Shown here in pieces: positions 11,037 to 22,263 of a stretch of DNA of 64,000 bases. This stretch comes from Fennellomyces sp. T-0311. Lineage: Eukaryota > Mucoromycota > Mucoromycetes > Mucorales > Lichtheimiaceae. Each line of letters opens with the position of its first letter. Within the stretch, counting starts at the first letter, position 1. Where the stretch lies: assembly GCA_025266875.1 (NCBI GenBank), contig JALLLT010000077.1, forward strand, positions 44,550-108,549, given 5' to 3'. The position numbers and the translations under genes are program-made. The notes under the pieces were generated by a model. It ran no database searches and had not been told where the DNA came from. It was given only the letters and a program-made list of their open reading frames with translations.

Positions 11037-14000
11037 TTATATTTTTGCTGTTAAGCCAAGCTTGATAGGAGCCAGCATCATATCTCTGTATACATAATAG
11101 AAGCAGTTCTTCTTAACTGACGACTTCAGAACTCCAACTGCGCAATCAATGGATGAGGCTTCGCAGACATAAAAGCGCTTTCCGGTACCGAATGTTGTTT
11201 TAGCGAACGGGTAACCATGCGTTGTCAAATGTGTATCTTCTGCAAGCCGTAGAAGACATAGAGTTTTCTTTTGACCTATAGTAAACTATTTTATCAACAA
11301 ACTGCTATTTAGTGACGTCAAACATAAGCCATTAGTTACCCATATAAACGTGAGAGAAAAATAATACTGCTTCGCCAAAGTATGTTTTCAATGGGTTGTC
11401 TGATTGATCATCGGTATCGTGCGTAACATAGGTATAGGGTAGTGATAGTTTTATAAACGTCCCACGAATACTTGGTGATGATCGAGGTAATCGAGAGCAT
11501 TCATATGTACTCCCATTCACGAAGGCGCGCTTCCCAACAGTAATTGTTGTGTTCAAAGATGGCAATGATGACGCTAATAGGTTTCGCTCGCGAGCCCAGA
11601 ACTTCCTCAGGTAATGCATTAAGTTGGCATCCTTGTACTGTTCCACACTAGCCTTGTTGTCTAAGTGCGGTCCCCAAAGTTCTGGCTCAGAATCATCTGA
11701 ATTAGCGTACATCAAATGGCGGTGACCAAGGTCTTCGTCGTCATCTAGAAAGTCAATGTCTTTGTTGCTGATTTCTTTACTGGTTGAGGGATAGCTCGTT
11801 GCTCGATCACGATAGCGTTGTGCTGCCATAAGTTTCATCTTATTTCCTGCATTTGCACCAGAATGCCGTGTTGATTTGATTCGCCGGTCGAACATACCCA
11901 CTGCACGTTCCATACACCTGGCACTATATGCGCGTAAATTTCCAATGCGTCGAATTGTTTCCGGGATATGTCTTAGATAGTGAAAATTGACTGTATAGAG
12001 ATTCTGAGGAACTTTGCCAGATAGCATAAAATCGTGCCACTTTCCGATCAATCTATTATGTATTATATATAATTAAATTGTTACTTTGAATTGCGTACTT
12101 TGCATTTTTTAAAACGACTTACTGCTCAACAGTGTCGACATTCTCACTATTCAACTTCCATGAAAGCGAGATGCTGCATGCTTTTACCAAAGAAGCTAGA
12201 GCGTCTACGGCCTCTGCAGAACAATTGCAGCTTTCCACTTCCAATTGCTCAATAATGATTGTTGGTATCACGTATATAAGGCTGTCGATATAATCCACCG
12301 CACGCATGTCTTTTGTACGAGTTAATATATCTAATATTGATTAGTGAGATTCATTATAGCTCCCGAAATTTTATGCTAGATCTACCTGTTAATCTGCTTT
12401 CAAAAATTGATGGCCACGTTAAGCGTGATGAATTGATAGCATGACTGATGGCTACTTGTTGTGATTTTGAGAGTAAATACGGCGCTCGTAAAATTGGATT
12501 TGTAATCATCCCCCATAATTGAGGACTAACGTTGCACCCGAATAAGTGTAATTCATCAAGCCCAAAGAAGTACGGACTGTGAAAAGATCTGAGCTGCGCG
12601 AACAAACAAGGAGACTTGATACTATGTTCCTGTGATAGGGATTCATGATAAGTCACACTCTGTATAAAGGATTGCCATTTAATACAATCTTTATACCTTA
12701 TCACCATTTTTGTAACTCTCGACGCTGCGTTCCGCATGAAGCGTACTCGATCCAGGATAATAACGACCATAACCAGCTTTTGCACTTTCGTTTCCATCGA
12801 ATTCGGGATTGCGACGCCTCTTTGACATTGAACTTTCAAGACGAACAGAGGGTATTACGCAGATTCGACAACTATACATTGATTGGTGGCCACCATGATG
12901 GGCAAGTGCCGCCACACCTGGGATATCTCCTGTTGCAATAACCAAGTGTGCTTTGATAGCTCTGAGCACTCCATCATCGCAGTTGACGTCCATTCCAACT
13001 GATTCAAGACTCGCAAACTCTTCGATCAGAGGTGCCAGGAACGAGTCCAGATTTCCTTCTTTTGACGATGCTGGAATGATTGAAATGAATATAATGTTTT
13101 TTTCCTTGTATCTGCGGGGACAGTATAAGACATAGGTATATAATATGGTCCACCCATTCCATATATTGCTACCTGTCCTCGGCCGGAAGGTTGAGCAGTA
13201 CCAAAAGTACGATTGTCATCGAAACTGTGCTGTGTATAAAGGGCTGGAATCCATCAACGTATAGCGTCAAAGCTAGGTTCGACTCGTCCCATTGCTGTGC
13301 ATCTTTTAGTGCGGCTCCATCAAAGATATCCTTGTATAGCCCTGGTTGCGATTCCTTGGTGGATCTGTGCTTCAACTTCACCCGTGTTTCCTTTTGAGCG
13401 ACGAATGTACCAAGTTGCTGTGAAAGAGGAAGATATTGCATGGTTGCGACCGCCTTTTTATCAGTTGTGCTGTCAGCGTTTTCTTGATATCGATCTTTGC
13501 CGCACTTTGGGCATTTATTGAGTCCACCATCCATAAACAGATAGCATCCTTCACGGCAGATATCATAATCAATTTTTTCAACTGGATAGATTGACTCCAG
13601 CAGATTTTCGGTCAAATATGGAGAGAGTATTTGGTAAAAGTACACTCGTTGCTGTGATTCGGATACTAGGATGTCATGGGATATGAGTGACTTGGAATTA
13701 TCGACCGAGTATTAAGGACGTACCGTACTGATTTTCCACTTTGGTTATTACATTGTTCATAAATCCAACGATACGTTGGTAGGCAGCACGTGGCAAGTTA
13801 AACTCGTCAACTATTTGTAGTAACTTCAAACTGAGTAATTCAGACTGTTGAAGATTAGACGTTGCTGTTCCAGGATAGTCGAAGCGCTGTCTTTCATATT
13901 CAGCGGTCACCGTGATAGTGGGATTAACTATTGCTTGGGCTGTAGTCACGATATCATCTTCACCGTTGGTGTCACTACCCCCGTCTTCTTCATTGTCGTG

Positions 14001-14435
14001 CAACGCGCAAATGTAAGTTGTTGCATCTTCGTAATCACCATAGTCATATTCGTCGTCAAACCACTGAACTTCGTCACCCGTACTTGCTCCAGCACCTAGA
14101 CTTGCCTCGGAGCCTAGTGGCGTCTCGTTTAGTGGCACAAATCAGGGAACTATCGTAGAAGTATTTTGCTGCTGTTGTTGCGCGACGCCAGTAGTGAAAG
14201 ATAGGTTCATCGCAGGATCAACAGTATTCATTGATTGCACTTGAGCAGTAGATATTTCAGGTTGAGCAGCAGGTATGGCAGGCTGAGCAATAATGGGAGT
14301 TGCGATTGCCGATCGTGCACGCTTCATAGCCCGAGCAGATGCGGGCTGCATGTAGTGTTCCATGAAGCATTCTTTTTCGTGATTCTTTATAGTTGCACCT
14401 GTAAACGAGCCTGGGCAGTAGCGGCACTTGTACAT
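11037..14435 (-). pseudogene. tnp2-type CACTA transposase (B), complete but for one TGA
   Basis: Seven exons (14435..13724, 13665..13173, 13111..12697, 12659..12386, 12309..12123, 12052..11340, 11275..11037) join in phase into 1011 codons with clean GT..AG junctions. The N-terminus has a C2H2-like finger (CRYCPGSFTGATIKNHEKEC), then a Gln/Ala-rich stretch and an acidic region. The core repeats the family motifs: REGCYLFMDGG...CPKCG, TGDIPGVAALAHHGGH, LDELHLFGCNVS and CMERAVGMFDRRIKS. An in-frame TGA at 14142-14144 (codon 98) separates the finger from the rest. No intron with usable sites removes it, so I call a nonsense mutation, with read-through or internal initiation as alternatives. Confidence 0.85.
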
Positions 14436-14546
14436 TTTGACTTAGAAAATGTTAGGGGGTACAGAAAAAGTCAATATATATATTTAATGCAAGAGGTCTA
14501 CCGCTGAGTTCCTTTCTTTCTCTTCCTCGCCATTGCATTACTCATA
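14436..14546. promoter_or_regulatory. Bidirectional promoter of CACTA-B (111 bp between divergent start codons)
   Basis: The transposase ATG (14435, -) and partner ATG (14547, +) are separated by 111 bp. The interval holds TATATATATTTAATGC (14474-14490) and a pyrimidine-rich stretch (CCTTTCTTTCTCTTCCTCGCC) before the partner start. CACTA-C has the same divergent arrangement with 107 bp, so compact shared control seems to be a family feature. Confidence 0.6.
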
Positions 14547-15670
14547 ATGCCCCCCAAAAAATCATCAACAGCAACCAAAAAGGCAAAATCAGTGCAAGAT
14601 GAGTTTGCTGAGATTCATCGTCAAATAACAGCTTTGAATCAAGACGTTCAAACTATGTTCACCAAAATCGGATCAATCGAGAACCTCATCAAAGCTGAAC
14701 AAATCCAACGTCAAAAAGATCAAGAGAATCTTATGAGCTTCATGCACGATTTCAAGGATGCAATCAACGCTGCTATCAGTACTCAAGGCATTTCTTCGGA
14801 ATCACCAGCAACTAACCAGCCCACAGGCACACTAGTCGAAAATGTAATCGCTGAGCCAACACGTACGCTCACAAAAAATGGAAAACGACAGGAATACACC
14901 GTTCCATTACGGAAATGTCACATTCTGAATCTCGTTATCAAGCCAACCGCAAACAGCATGTCAGCAGCAAAAGTCAACTCTTTGTACAACAGCGTCAAGA
15001 AGGAGAGAAAGGCGGTGCTCAACGCACTTGTCATACGTCTAGGAATCGTAATCAAAAAGATAGGTGAGGACGTTGATGCTGACGACGATGATGAAGAGGA
15101 TGGACAAGGTGAGGATGAGGAGAATATGGAAGTCGATGACAGAGGTGTGGAAGCGAACAACAACTCTTGGACGTGGCAGCAGCTTGATCAGACGGACCGT
15201 GCTACAGCTATTTGTGCATTTGAACAGGCTGTATTTGACAACGTTGGAATCGACTTCTCACGATGCGCAGGTCACTGGGCGTCTGAGCATATGCTTGACG
15301 AAGGTTGGAGCAACAAACTTAAAAACAAGACGATTACGCTAGCTGAACAGAGCACTCGCCAAGAATCAGTCAACCCGAATCCAGAAAGCAGGGACATGGA
15401 CATTGACGGTGAAAGACAAGAGAGTATCCTACGGTAAGTTCTGGTATATATCTTGACGATAAAATATTTTGATTACTATATATCACTCATTGTATCTCTA
15501 GGGCGCTTGCTGGGAATATGGATCAGTTGTGGGATTCTCGTTTAGAGTAAGTAAAACGATTAAGATATTGTAGAAGCACTATAATAATTAACATTACTGT
15601 TAGATCGTCCAGTATATCGCGGTTGCCTTTGTCGGACATACCGCAGAACTTGGATAGCGCTGATAGTTAG
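14547..15670 (+). CDS. CACTA partner protein B (coiled coil, acidic linker, C-x-x-x-W block)
   Basis: Exons 14547-15433, 15502-15546 and 15604-15670 join in phase into 332 aa with canonical introns (GTAAGT donors). A Lys-rich N-terminus (MPPKKSSTATKKAK) leads into a coiled coil (about residues 20-75) and a central helical block. An acidic stretch (DADDDDEEDGQGEDEEN) follows, then the family motif NSWTWQQL...FSRCAGHWASEHMLDEGW. The tail is short and lacks the long basic tract of copies A and C; basic residues are at the N-terminus instead. The frame has no defects, in contrast to the neighbouring transposase. No known family recognised; see the matching genes at 8635 and 44341. Confidence 0.82.
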
Positions 15671-16170
15671 GTATGTACATTTGATATGAAGGTCAAGAAG
15701 TATCGTTAGTTATTAACCATTCTTTAGTAGATCATCTAGTATTGCTATCTATATATCAACGTTACATGCTTCGTTTACTCCATTTTCTGTTATGTGTGCT
15801 CTTCAGTTCGACGAGGCAAAAGGATTATAATAAAGCGTAACATATTGGTTTATATACCAGCACCTATAGGAGTATAAAACAGATGATGGACACTAGAACT
15901 ACGTGTATAGCCACTTGGTATTATTCTGTGTTTTATGTACACTTTGCGGCTATGTGAACTAGCGTAGATTCACTTTCTTTCATGCCCTGTTATTCACCGT
16001 CATCTCTGGCGTTTTCCTTTCCCAGTTAACTCACGTGAATTTTTGTTCTGGTATTCCAATGTCATATGCCGTCTTTTCATTCTCGGTAAATTTTCCATTT
16101 CTACATACAAAGTACAAAACACCAAAATACCATATTCTACATAATTTCACGCTCTGGATTTTCCGCGGTG
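15671..16170. other. CACTA-B right non-coding end
   Basis: About 500 bp after the partner stop with no coding signal. It is AT-rich and ends in the 28-bp TIR (16143-16170). Scattered GTGAA/TTCAC words occur, but no clear repeat array comparable with CACTA-A. Confidence 0.6.
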
Positions 16171-16258
16171 AACGTTCATCACTTTTTTTTTTCGAAGACA
16201 GACGATGTTCCCAATTTGGAAGAGCATTCTGAAAAATGGATTTTTCAGAACGCCCTAA
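16171..16258. repeat. Right terminus of Harbinger H1 with palindrome and TAA target
   Basis: After the CACTA-B TSD, Harbinger flank resumes. It holds the palindrome TTCTGAAAAATGGATTTTTC followed by AGAA, and ends GAACGCCC at 16255 followed by TAA. Read inward the end is GGGCGTTCTGAAAAATCC. Similar AGAATGCTCT words occur near the end of the second Harbinger (62.34 kb). Confidence 0.5.
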
Positions 16259-16469
16259 ACTCTCTAATATGTATAACTTTAACGAATGTAGACTTTAAAT
16301 ATCACTGAAAAACTTTAAACAGGAACGACACGCTTTTGGCAATATTATAACGCTTAGCACAATACTATAGATATAAGTGACAGGAATATAGAAAAAGTAC
16401 CCGTATTAGAAAAATAAAGCCGCCCTCTGGTCTTATCACTTCACAAGTTTTCACTAATCTCTTAACGCA

Positions 16470-19400
16470 ATGTCGAAATCTACCAACGCAATCCCTGAAG
16501 AACTTCATAAGACTTGGAATAGTCATACCAAAGCCAAGAACGAGATCCGCGAATGGGCTAGACAGCAGAAAATATTTTTGTCAACTTTTAAAAGTACTCT
16601 CAGTGGCGAGAAAAGAAAAGTTTGCCTTGCGTGCAAGCACTATGGGGAGCCCAGGAACACAGAAGTGTATGGGGAGCCAACTCCGACTGGGAAGATCTTT
16701 GTCGCTGACGACAATGGCAAGGTTACCAAGTCCAGCGGCAAGGAAGCCGAGCGTCGTAACAAGGAATCGCAGTGCATCGGATGCCCGTTTACGATAACAC
16801 TTCGGCCAGTGACTAAAGACAGCCAACAGTGGCGTATCGTGTCCTATTACGATGGTCCTCATAATCACGAGCTCGCACAGGAAGAATCGACCTATCCAGG
16901 GTTTCGTAACTTTGGCGATGATAACGACATTGTTGTCAGTATGATAAAGGGACACGCAACAAACCCTACCATTATGTCGTTTCTTGCCAGCAAGAACAAA
17001 ATCGTTACAGCTAAAGACGTTACAAGATTACGCCAGATGGTATTTAACAACGATCCGGACCACAAAATGTTCAAATTTATCAGCAAGCTCCAAGAAAAGG
17101 AGTATGTGGTCGAATGGCTGGCTTCGCAGGAAGGAGATGTGCGATTTTTGCGCTCTATTTTCTTTGCGCACAAGTCAGCTATTGATCTTGCACGTCAGTT
17201 TCCGGAATCCATCTTGATGGATGCGACATACAAGACGAACAAGCACCGTATGCCATTCGTGAATGTTGTTGGCACTGGTAACGTTGGCTATCCGGCATTG
17301 AAAACATTTGCCATCGCTGGTGGATGGTTATCCGAGGAGAACAACACTAGCTACGAGTGGTTTGTCGGTAGACTTAGAGCTATCATTTGGCCATCCACCC
17401 AGCCTGCATTGCCGAAGGTGTTTGTCACGGACAGTGAATCTGCGCTGACAAGAGCATTGGACATCGTTTTCCCCAGCTCGACGAAACTCCTATGCCAGAT
17501 TCACATACGTCATAACTTCAAGCAAAAGTTGCAAGGGTTATTCGACGTTAAAACGGATTACGAAGACCTGGAAAAGGGTTTGAACTTCTTGATGGCTGAC
17601 GAGTATAACGACAAGGTCACTGGAATGCGCGTAGTTTCGAACACGGATCTACAAAAGAAAGGAGAGGCAATGTATGCAACTGCTGCTCAGATGGCTAAAA
17701 AGCCTGATGTAGTAAACGCGTACTTGAAACAGTGGGTGGCTCGATGATGAATATTAACAACTATCACAAGTTTATTCCAAAAAATGTTGATTTTATGCTT
17801 TAATCATAGAAAACGCGAACACGAGCAAAAGTAGGTGGGACCCTTTCTTGCAAGTGTTATGCACTTGGGGAATACCAGTACCAATAGGGTTGAAGGAGCG
17901 CATGCTGACCTGAAACGCGATATTAAATCCTTAAACGGTGGCCTCTTTCTTGTTTTTGAAAAAATTGACGAGCACTATCGAGTGAAGGTAACCGCTTATA
18001 GCACATAGGTTTCAGGTGAATACTTATAACATTGGCTAGAATTTATCCTGGAAGCGGCAGGTCGATCTCGAGCATCTCAGTGTCAATTCCTATTTTCCTG
18101 ATGGAGTGAAAGAGCGTCTATCTGCATTAGAGCGCAATATATCGAAGTTCGCGTTCTATGCTATCCGTCAAGAACTTAAGCATAAGAATATCTTAAAGAC
18201 CGACCATTGCCAATGCGCTTTAAAAGCTCATTACCGTATCCCTTGTTGTCACATGCTGCCAAAAGAAGGTGTAATTCCCTTGAACTTAGTTCCTAGGCGC
18301 TGGCATCTTTTCTCTGAGAAAACTGCACCTATAGGTAATGTTAAGAATAGTAATCGAAGGTAATTATTGCTCACATACCGGCATGGTGTAGAAGAAGCGA
18401 CTGAAAGTGGCGAAAGCAATGTTCTTGCAATCACAGAGCCTTACAGTGCTCCTAGCTTGGAAGACCAAATTGATGCTGAGATTGCGCGGATCACCAGCTT
18501 GTCATACAAGTATTCAGATCACCAACAGCAAACAACCCTTTTACGCCGTCTACAGGCCATCAGCGACGATCTTTTTGTTGACCTTGCACATCTCCAGCAA
18601 CCAAAATCGATAGAGAAAAAAGGCAGATATCAGCAGGCGTCAAAAGGCAGTAAGCGAGATATGATTGCCCTAGAGTTTCAGGAGGTACGAAGCAACAAGA
18701 AAGCAAAGACAGGAATAGGGCGCGAAGCAGCTGAAATTTGGTATATATGATCATATATCTGCATACGAAGTTTATTCTTACATAATTATATGCTATATAG
18801 GGAAGGAAAACGCGAACTGGGTAGTAGTGCTCGACCAGAAACTCCTTCTGCTCTCATGCCATCTGGTCCACGCTTACGGCTTGTGCCTTATCTTGACCTA
18901 GTGACTCCTAACATCCCTCGATCTGCTGTTGAACTCGTTCACAATCCCGTTGGTGATGGTAACTGTGGTTTCCGCGCCCTTGCTTTTGCACTCTTTGGTG
19001 ATGAGAATCTCTATCCCGAAGTTAAGCAAGCAATGTTGGAGCAATTTCACCACCTCGTTGCAGAACCAGATTACATCGAGTATCCGGTCCTACGCCTCGC
19101 AAAAATACTTGATCCAGCTGACAACGAATGGTTCATGTATCCATATTGCGCTCAAATTGCTGCTGATACATTCAATGTCCCAGTAGCATTTTATGGCATC
19201 CAGTCACACCTTTTTCTCCCATACCACACTATTCCTGAATTTGCACGTCAAACTCATCCAATTGTGCTGCAACTTCGCGGTGATCATATAATTCTGGTCC
19301 AAATCAAGAAGAATGCCAAAATCCATTAGCCAGAGGTTACACCTGAGCGCTGTGGAATTGTCACACTCGATATACAGAACGACCCATGGTATCCTCTTTT

Positions 19401-19515
19401 CGCCAGCTCGTTCGAACGAACAGCTGTGCCTTATACGCCATTTCCCCCACCTGACGCCATTCTCATTGATGATTCTGAATCCGAATCTGACATAACAGAC
19501 TTAACTACACTTTAG
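16470..19515 (+). pseudogene. MULE-2: FAR1-type MULE transposase with SWIM finger, OTU protease domain and SIM-like tail
   Basis: Exons 16470-17731, 17810-17987, 18061-18334, 18392-18740 and 18801-19515 join in phase into 926 codons. N-terminus: FAR1/WRKY-GCM1-like zinc module (CLACKHYG...CIGCPFTITLR...HNHE). MULE core: D near 251 (LMDATYKTN), D near 321 (VTDSESAL), C-x-x-H (CQIHIRH) and E near 449 (RVEGAHADLK). SWIM: CQCALKAHYRIPCCH. C-terminus: OTU cysteine-protease fold with GDGNCGFRAL (Cys near 743) and GDHIIL (His near 850), then AILIDDSESESD, a SUMO-interaction-like motif. Two in-frame TAGs interrupt it: 17832-17834, where related proteins have Trp, and 19327-19329, before the tail. No TIRs were found around it. 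Related to MULE-3. Confidence 0.85.
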
Positions 19516-19650
19516 ATTTCTTTTTTTGTTTCCATTTATCGCTTACTGTATACTTATCTTTTAGACAAAGAACAACTTAGATCGACATTGTTGCATGCAG
19601 ACAAGATTATTAGTGATGCAGTGGAGATTAATAAAAGCATCGCGTGAATG

Positions 19651-19677
19651 GAGGGGGGGTGCATGAGGGGGGGTGCA
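19651..19677. repeat. G-rich duplicated 13-mer
   Basis: GAGGGGGGGTGCA occurs twice, 14 bp apart, just outside the left inverted repeat of MULE-3. The surrounding 19516-19690 has no coding signal. Confidence 0.6.
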
Positions 19678-19690
19678 AATAGACGTACCC

Positions 19691-19763
19691 AAAAACAGTG
19701 AAGGGGCTTATTTTTTCAGATTTACTTCGGACAGACAAGAAGAAGTCACTCTCGGACAGACTG
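19691..19763. repeat. MULE-3 left terminal inverted repeat
   Basis: 73 bp, whose inner part is repeated inversely at 28461-28507 and outer part at 32458-32477. Internally it contains the direct repeat TCGGACAGAC (19737 and 19753), also present in the right arm. Confidence 0.8.
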
Positions 19764-20784
19764 GTTTCAGTGAGTTTAGTAAATGAAAGATTTTCTATAG
19801 ATTAAGACAGCTCCGCCCATCTCCGTTCTTCTTTTGGCACTCTCCTTCATGATTTTTTTCTCTCTGGAATAGAATATCTCGGTAACTCTTTTGTACCTGC
19901 TTGTGATGTCCGAATTACTTAACAAAGTCTTTATTTCTCGCGATGAACTGAAGGTGGCATGCCAAAAGTACGCCAAGGAAAAAGGTTTTGCAGTCAGCAT
20001 CTGTACTAGCTCGCCATCTCGTACATGGTGGCAATGCACCATGGGAGGTAGCTTTCGAAACAACTGGGATCTCGATAGTACCACAGTTCAAGTCAAGCGT
20101 CCTTCTCTCCGCATCAATTGTCCTTTTAAGATCAAGGTCCAAGCAGTCAACGACTATTGGATTGTAGAAAGTATCATCGACGAGCATAACCACGACATGT
20201 CAAAAGATTCATCGATTTTCCCTGTGCACCACCAACTCTCTGAAGAAAACTACAATCATGCAGTCAAGATGGTTGCTACTGACGCCGCCCCCAAAACGAT
20301 CGCTGACACACTGCGAGACGATGCTGGAAATGCTATTAGCAAGGCTAAAGATATCAGCAACATCCGTTACCGCATGCGCCGTATCGAAGATGGAAAGCCT
20401 GGGCAACTGAAAAAACTGGCGGACGACTTGGATTGTAAAGGTTACCACGTTCGATATCGATATGATTCAACACACTGTCTTCGCACCATCTTTTTCTGTC
20501 ATCCAACAAGCATCACAAAAGCACGTCGATTTTACGAGGTCTTGATTCTTGATGCAACATACAAAACCAACGGATACAAAATGCCATATGTAAATATGGT
20601 CGGGGTAGGGAACGTGGGTGTCAAGTCACCAATGACGTTTGCAATTGCCGGAGCTTGGATTTCAGATGAATCGACAGCATCGTACGAATGGGTGATGATG
20701 AGGCTTTTTCCGCTTTTCATCACTTTTTCTATAATAAGACACCACACCTTTCGCCTGTTTTACTGTTTTTTGGAGTCTTTGTGA

Positions 20785-22263
20785 ATGCCACCCGACTCAC
20801 CCCCATTCTCTCAAGCAACATCGCCCCCGCCGTCGACTCAACGCAGCCAAACTGGCTACGTGGACGCCGCTCGTCGACCAGGTCCGACCCCTCGCAATAA
20901 CAATAACCGTCGCCGTCTTCCTCGCAACGCCTCGATCGTACTCTACTCGAATCAACAGTATGATCACCTTCTTACAACCGACCCCGTCTTGCTTGCCATG
21001 GCCCGGTCACAAAATCCCAACAGTGTTGTATTTAACTTCCAACAATTATGCGCCAACGCAGAAATTGAGGATATCCTTGTGCAACAAATCGGCCCTGTGG
21101 TGGCCCTATCCTCCCGACCTAACCGTCAGCATCATCTGCTCGCCAAAGTCCTGTTCAAAGACCAGGACCATCGTAAAAAAGCGATTGACTCTGGTATCAT
21201 TGTGAAAAATGAACGCATCACGGCACTGCCACACGTAGATGCCGATACTAACCTTCTAAAAATTAACCTCTATCAGCTCCCGGTTTGTGATCCACATGAA
21301 CTAAAAGATGAACTTTTCACTGCATTGTCCTACTACGGGCAAGTTGCTCAAATACGTGCGTATGTTTCACAGAAGCATAATGTGTTTAAAGGCGAAGCGA
21401 CCGCCCTTCTTGATATGTCCCTGTGGCGTGATCGTGCACCCACTCTTCCTCGTTTTTTGCACCTCGAGTCTCTTTTTCCAGCTTGTGCCTTGGTTCGTGC
21501 CAAGGGCATGGCCCCATATTGTACTTACTGTAAAGTAGATGGTCACTTCATTTCCAAATGTGCCGTTATCAGACAGCAACGTCAACTCCGACCTCAGCCT
21601 TGCGTCAGTTGCAATGGCACTGATCACATTAATAGCACCGACATCCGCTGCACTCAATATCACTCACCTGAGTCTAGCCCACATGCAACTCCCGAGCCTT
21701 CGTGCCCGGGATCGCCACCCTCGTCAACCTACTGACAAAACCTTATGAATTTCGACACGTACATGTCCAATCGCAACGGCACTTCTGTGTGGAATAGCAA
21801 ACATGCACCCACAGGAATTACTGACACCCTAACCCGCACCTTCTCAGCCAGTGTGCCGACTAGCCCTGGCGCTACAACCCCTACTTCAGGCTGGAATCAC
21901 GATCACGACGCATACCTTGCTTTATCGCAGCGCCTCACACAACTCGAAAATCAACAATGGCAACAACGCCCCACCACACCACTCGGTAACATCTCTGGAT
22001 TTTCTTCTCCCAGTTCCACCGACACTGTTCGAGCCGATAACACAGGTCGCGGACAACATATTGACTTAACATCAATGGAAGGAATTGAAATGTCCTCACC
22101 CCCCTCATTTTCTACAACCCAAACTAACTCTACTACTGCGCAATCTGAAAGTAACCGCTCAAATGAACCTCTGAGCCGGTTACCCACTTCGTCTGGAGTC
22201 TCCTCTCGCCCCCACAGGAACCGCCGCCCTCCACGTCGGTTCTCGCTCTCTGACTACAATTAA
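20785..22263 (+). pseudogene. LINE-A ORF1 (RNA-binding protein with zinc knuckles), one in-frame TGA
   Basis: ORF1-type RNA-binding protein of the LINE ribonucleoprotein. Pro/Arg-rich N-terminus, an RRM/gag-like middle region (about residues 130-240), then two zinc knuckles: CTYCKVDGHFISKC and CVSCNGTDHINSTDIRC. A TGA at 21733-21735 follows, but the same frame stays open from there to TAA at 22261-22263. The uninterrupted ORF1 of LINE-B also continues well past its knuckles, so I read the TGA as a nonsense mutation. ORF1 stop and ORF2 start overlap as TAATG. Confidence 0.82.

Larger units (their letters stand above)
10804..16170 (-). mobile_element. CACTA-like element B (5367 bp, uninterrupted)
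   Basis: The termini start CACTGTGGAGAATTAG (left) and CACCGCGGAAAATCCA (right, reverse complement) and converge on a shared CGTGAAATT; 20 of 28 bases match. AAC flanks both ends (10801-10803 and 16171-16173), a perfect 3-bp TSD. The element contains a divergent gene pair: the transposase (14435 to 11037, -) and the partner (14547 to 15670, +). It sits in the 5' flank of the Harbinger transposase gene. Confidence 0.87.
1..16255 (-). mobile_element. PIF/Harbinger element (H1), left end outside window, interrupted three times
   Basis: Once the inserts are removed, Harbinger sequence remains at 1-341, 895-1947, 10490-10803 and 16171-16255. The right end is placed at 16255: a palindrome-bearing terminus (GAAAAATGGATTTTTC at 16231-16246, ending GAACGCCC) is followed by TAA (16256-16258), the TWA-type target site used by PIF/Harbinger elements. 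The left terminus is not in the window, so the TIR and TSD cannot be confirmed. Inserts are a 553-bp LTR-like sequence (342-894), CACTA-A (1948-10489, TSD ATA) and CACTA-B (10804-16170, TSD AAC). Confidence 0.75.

Noticed and set aside
13260..13290. GGTTCGACTCG, similar to a tRNA/SINE B-box
   Set aside because: It lies inside a coding exon of the CACTA-B transposase on the other strand. No A-box or cloverleaf can be formed around it.
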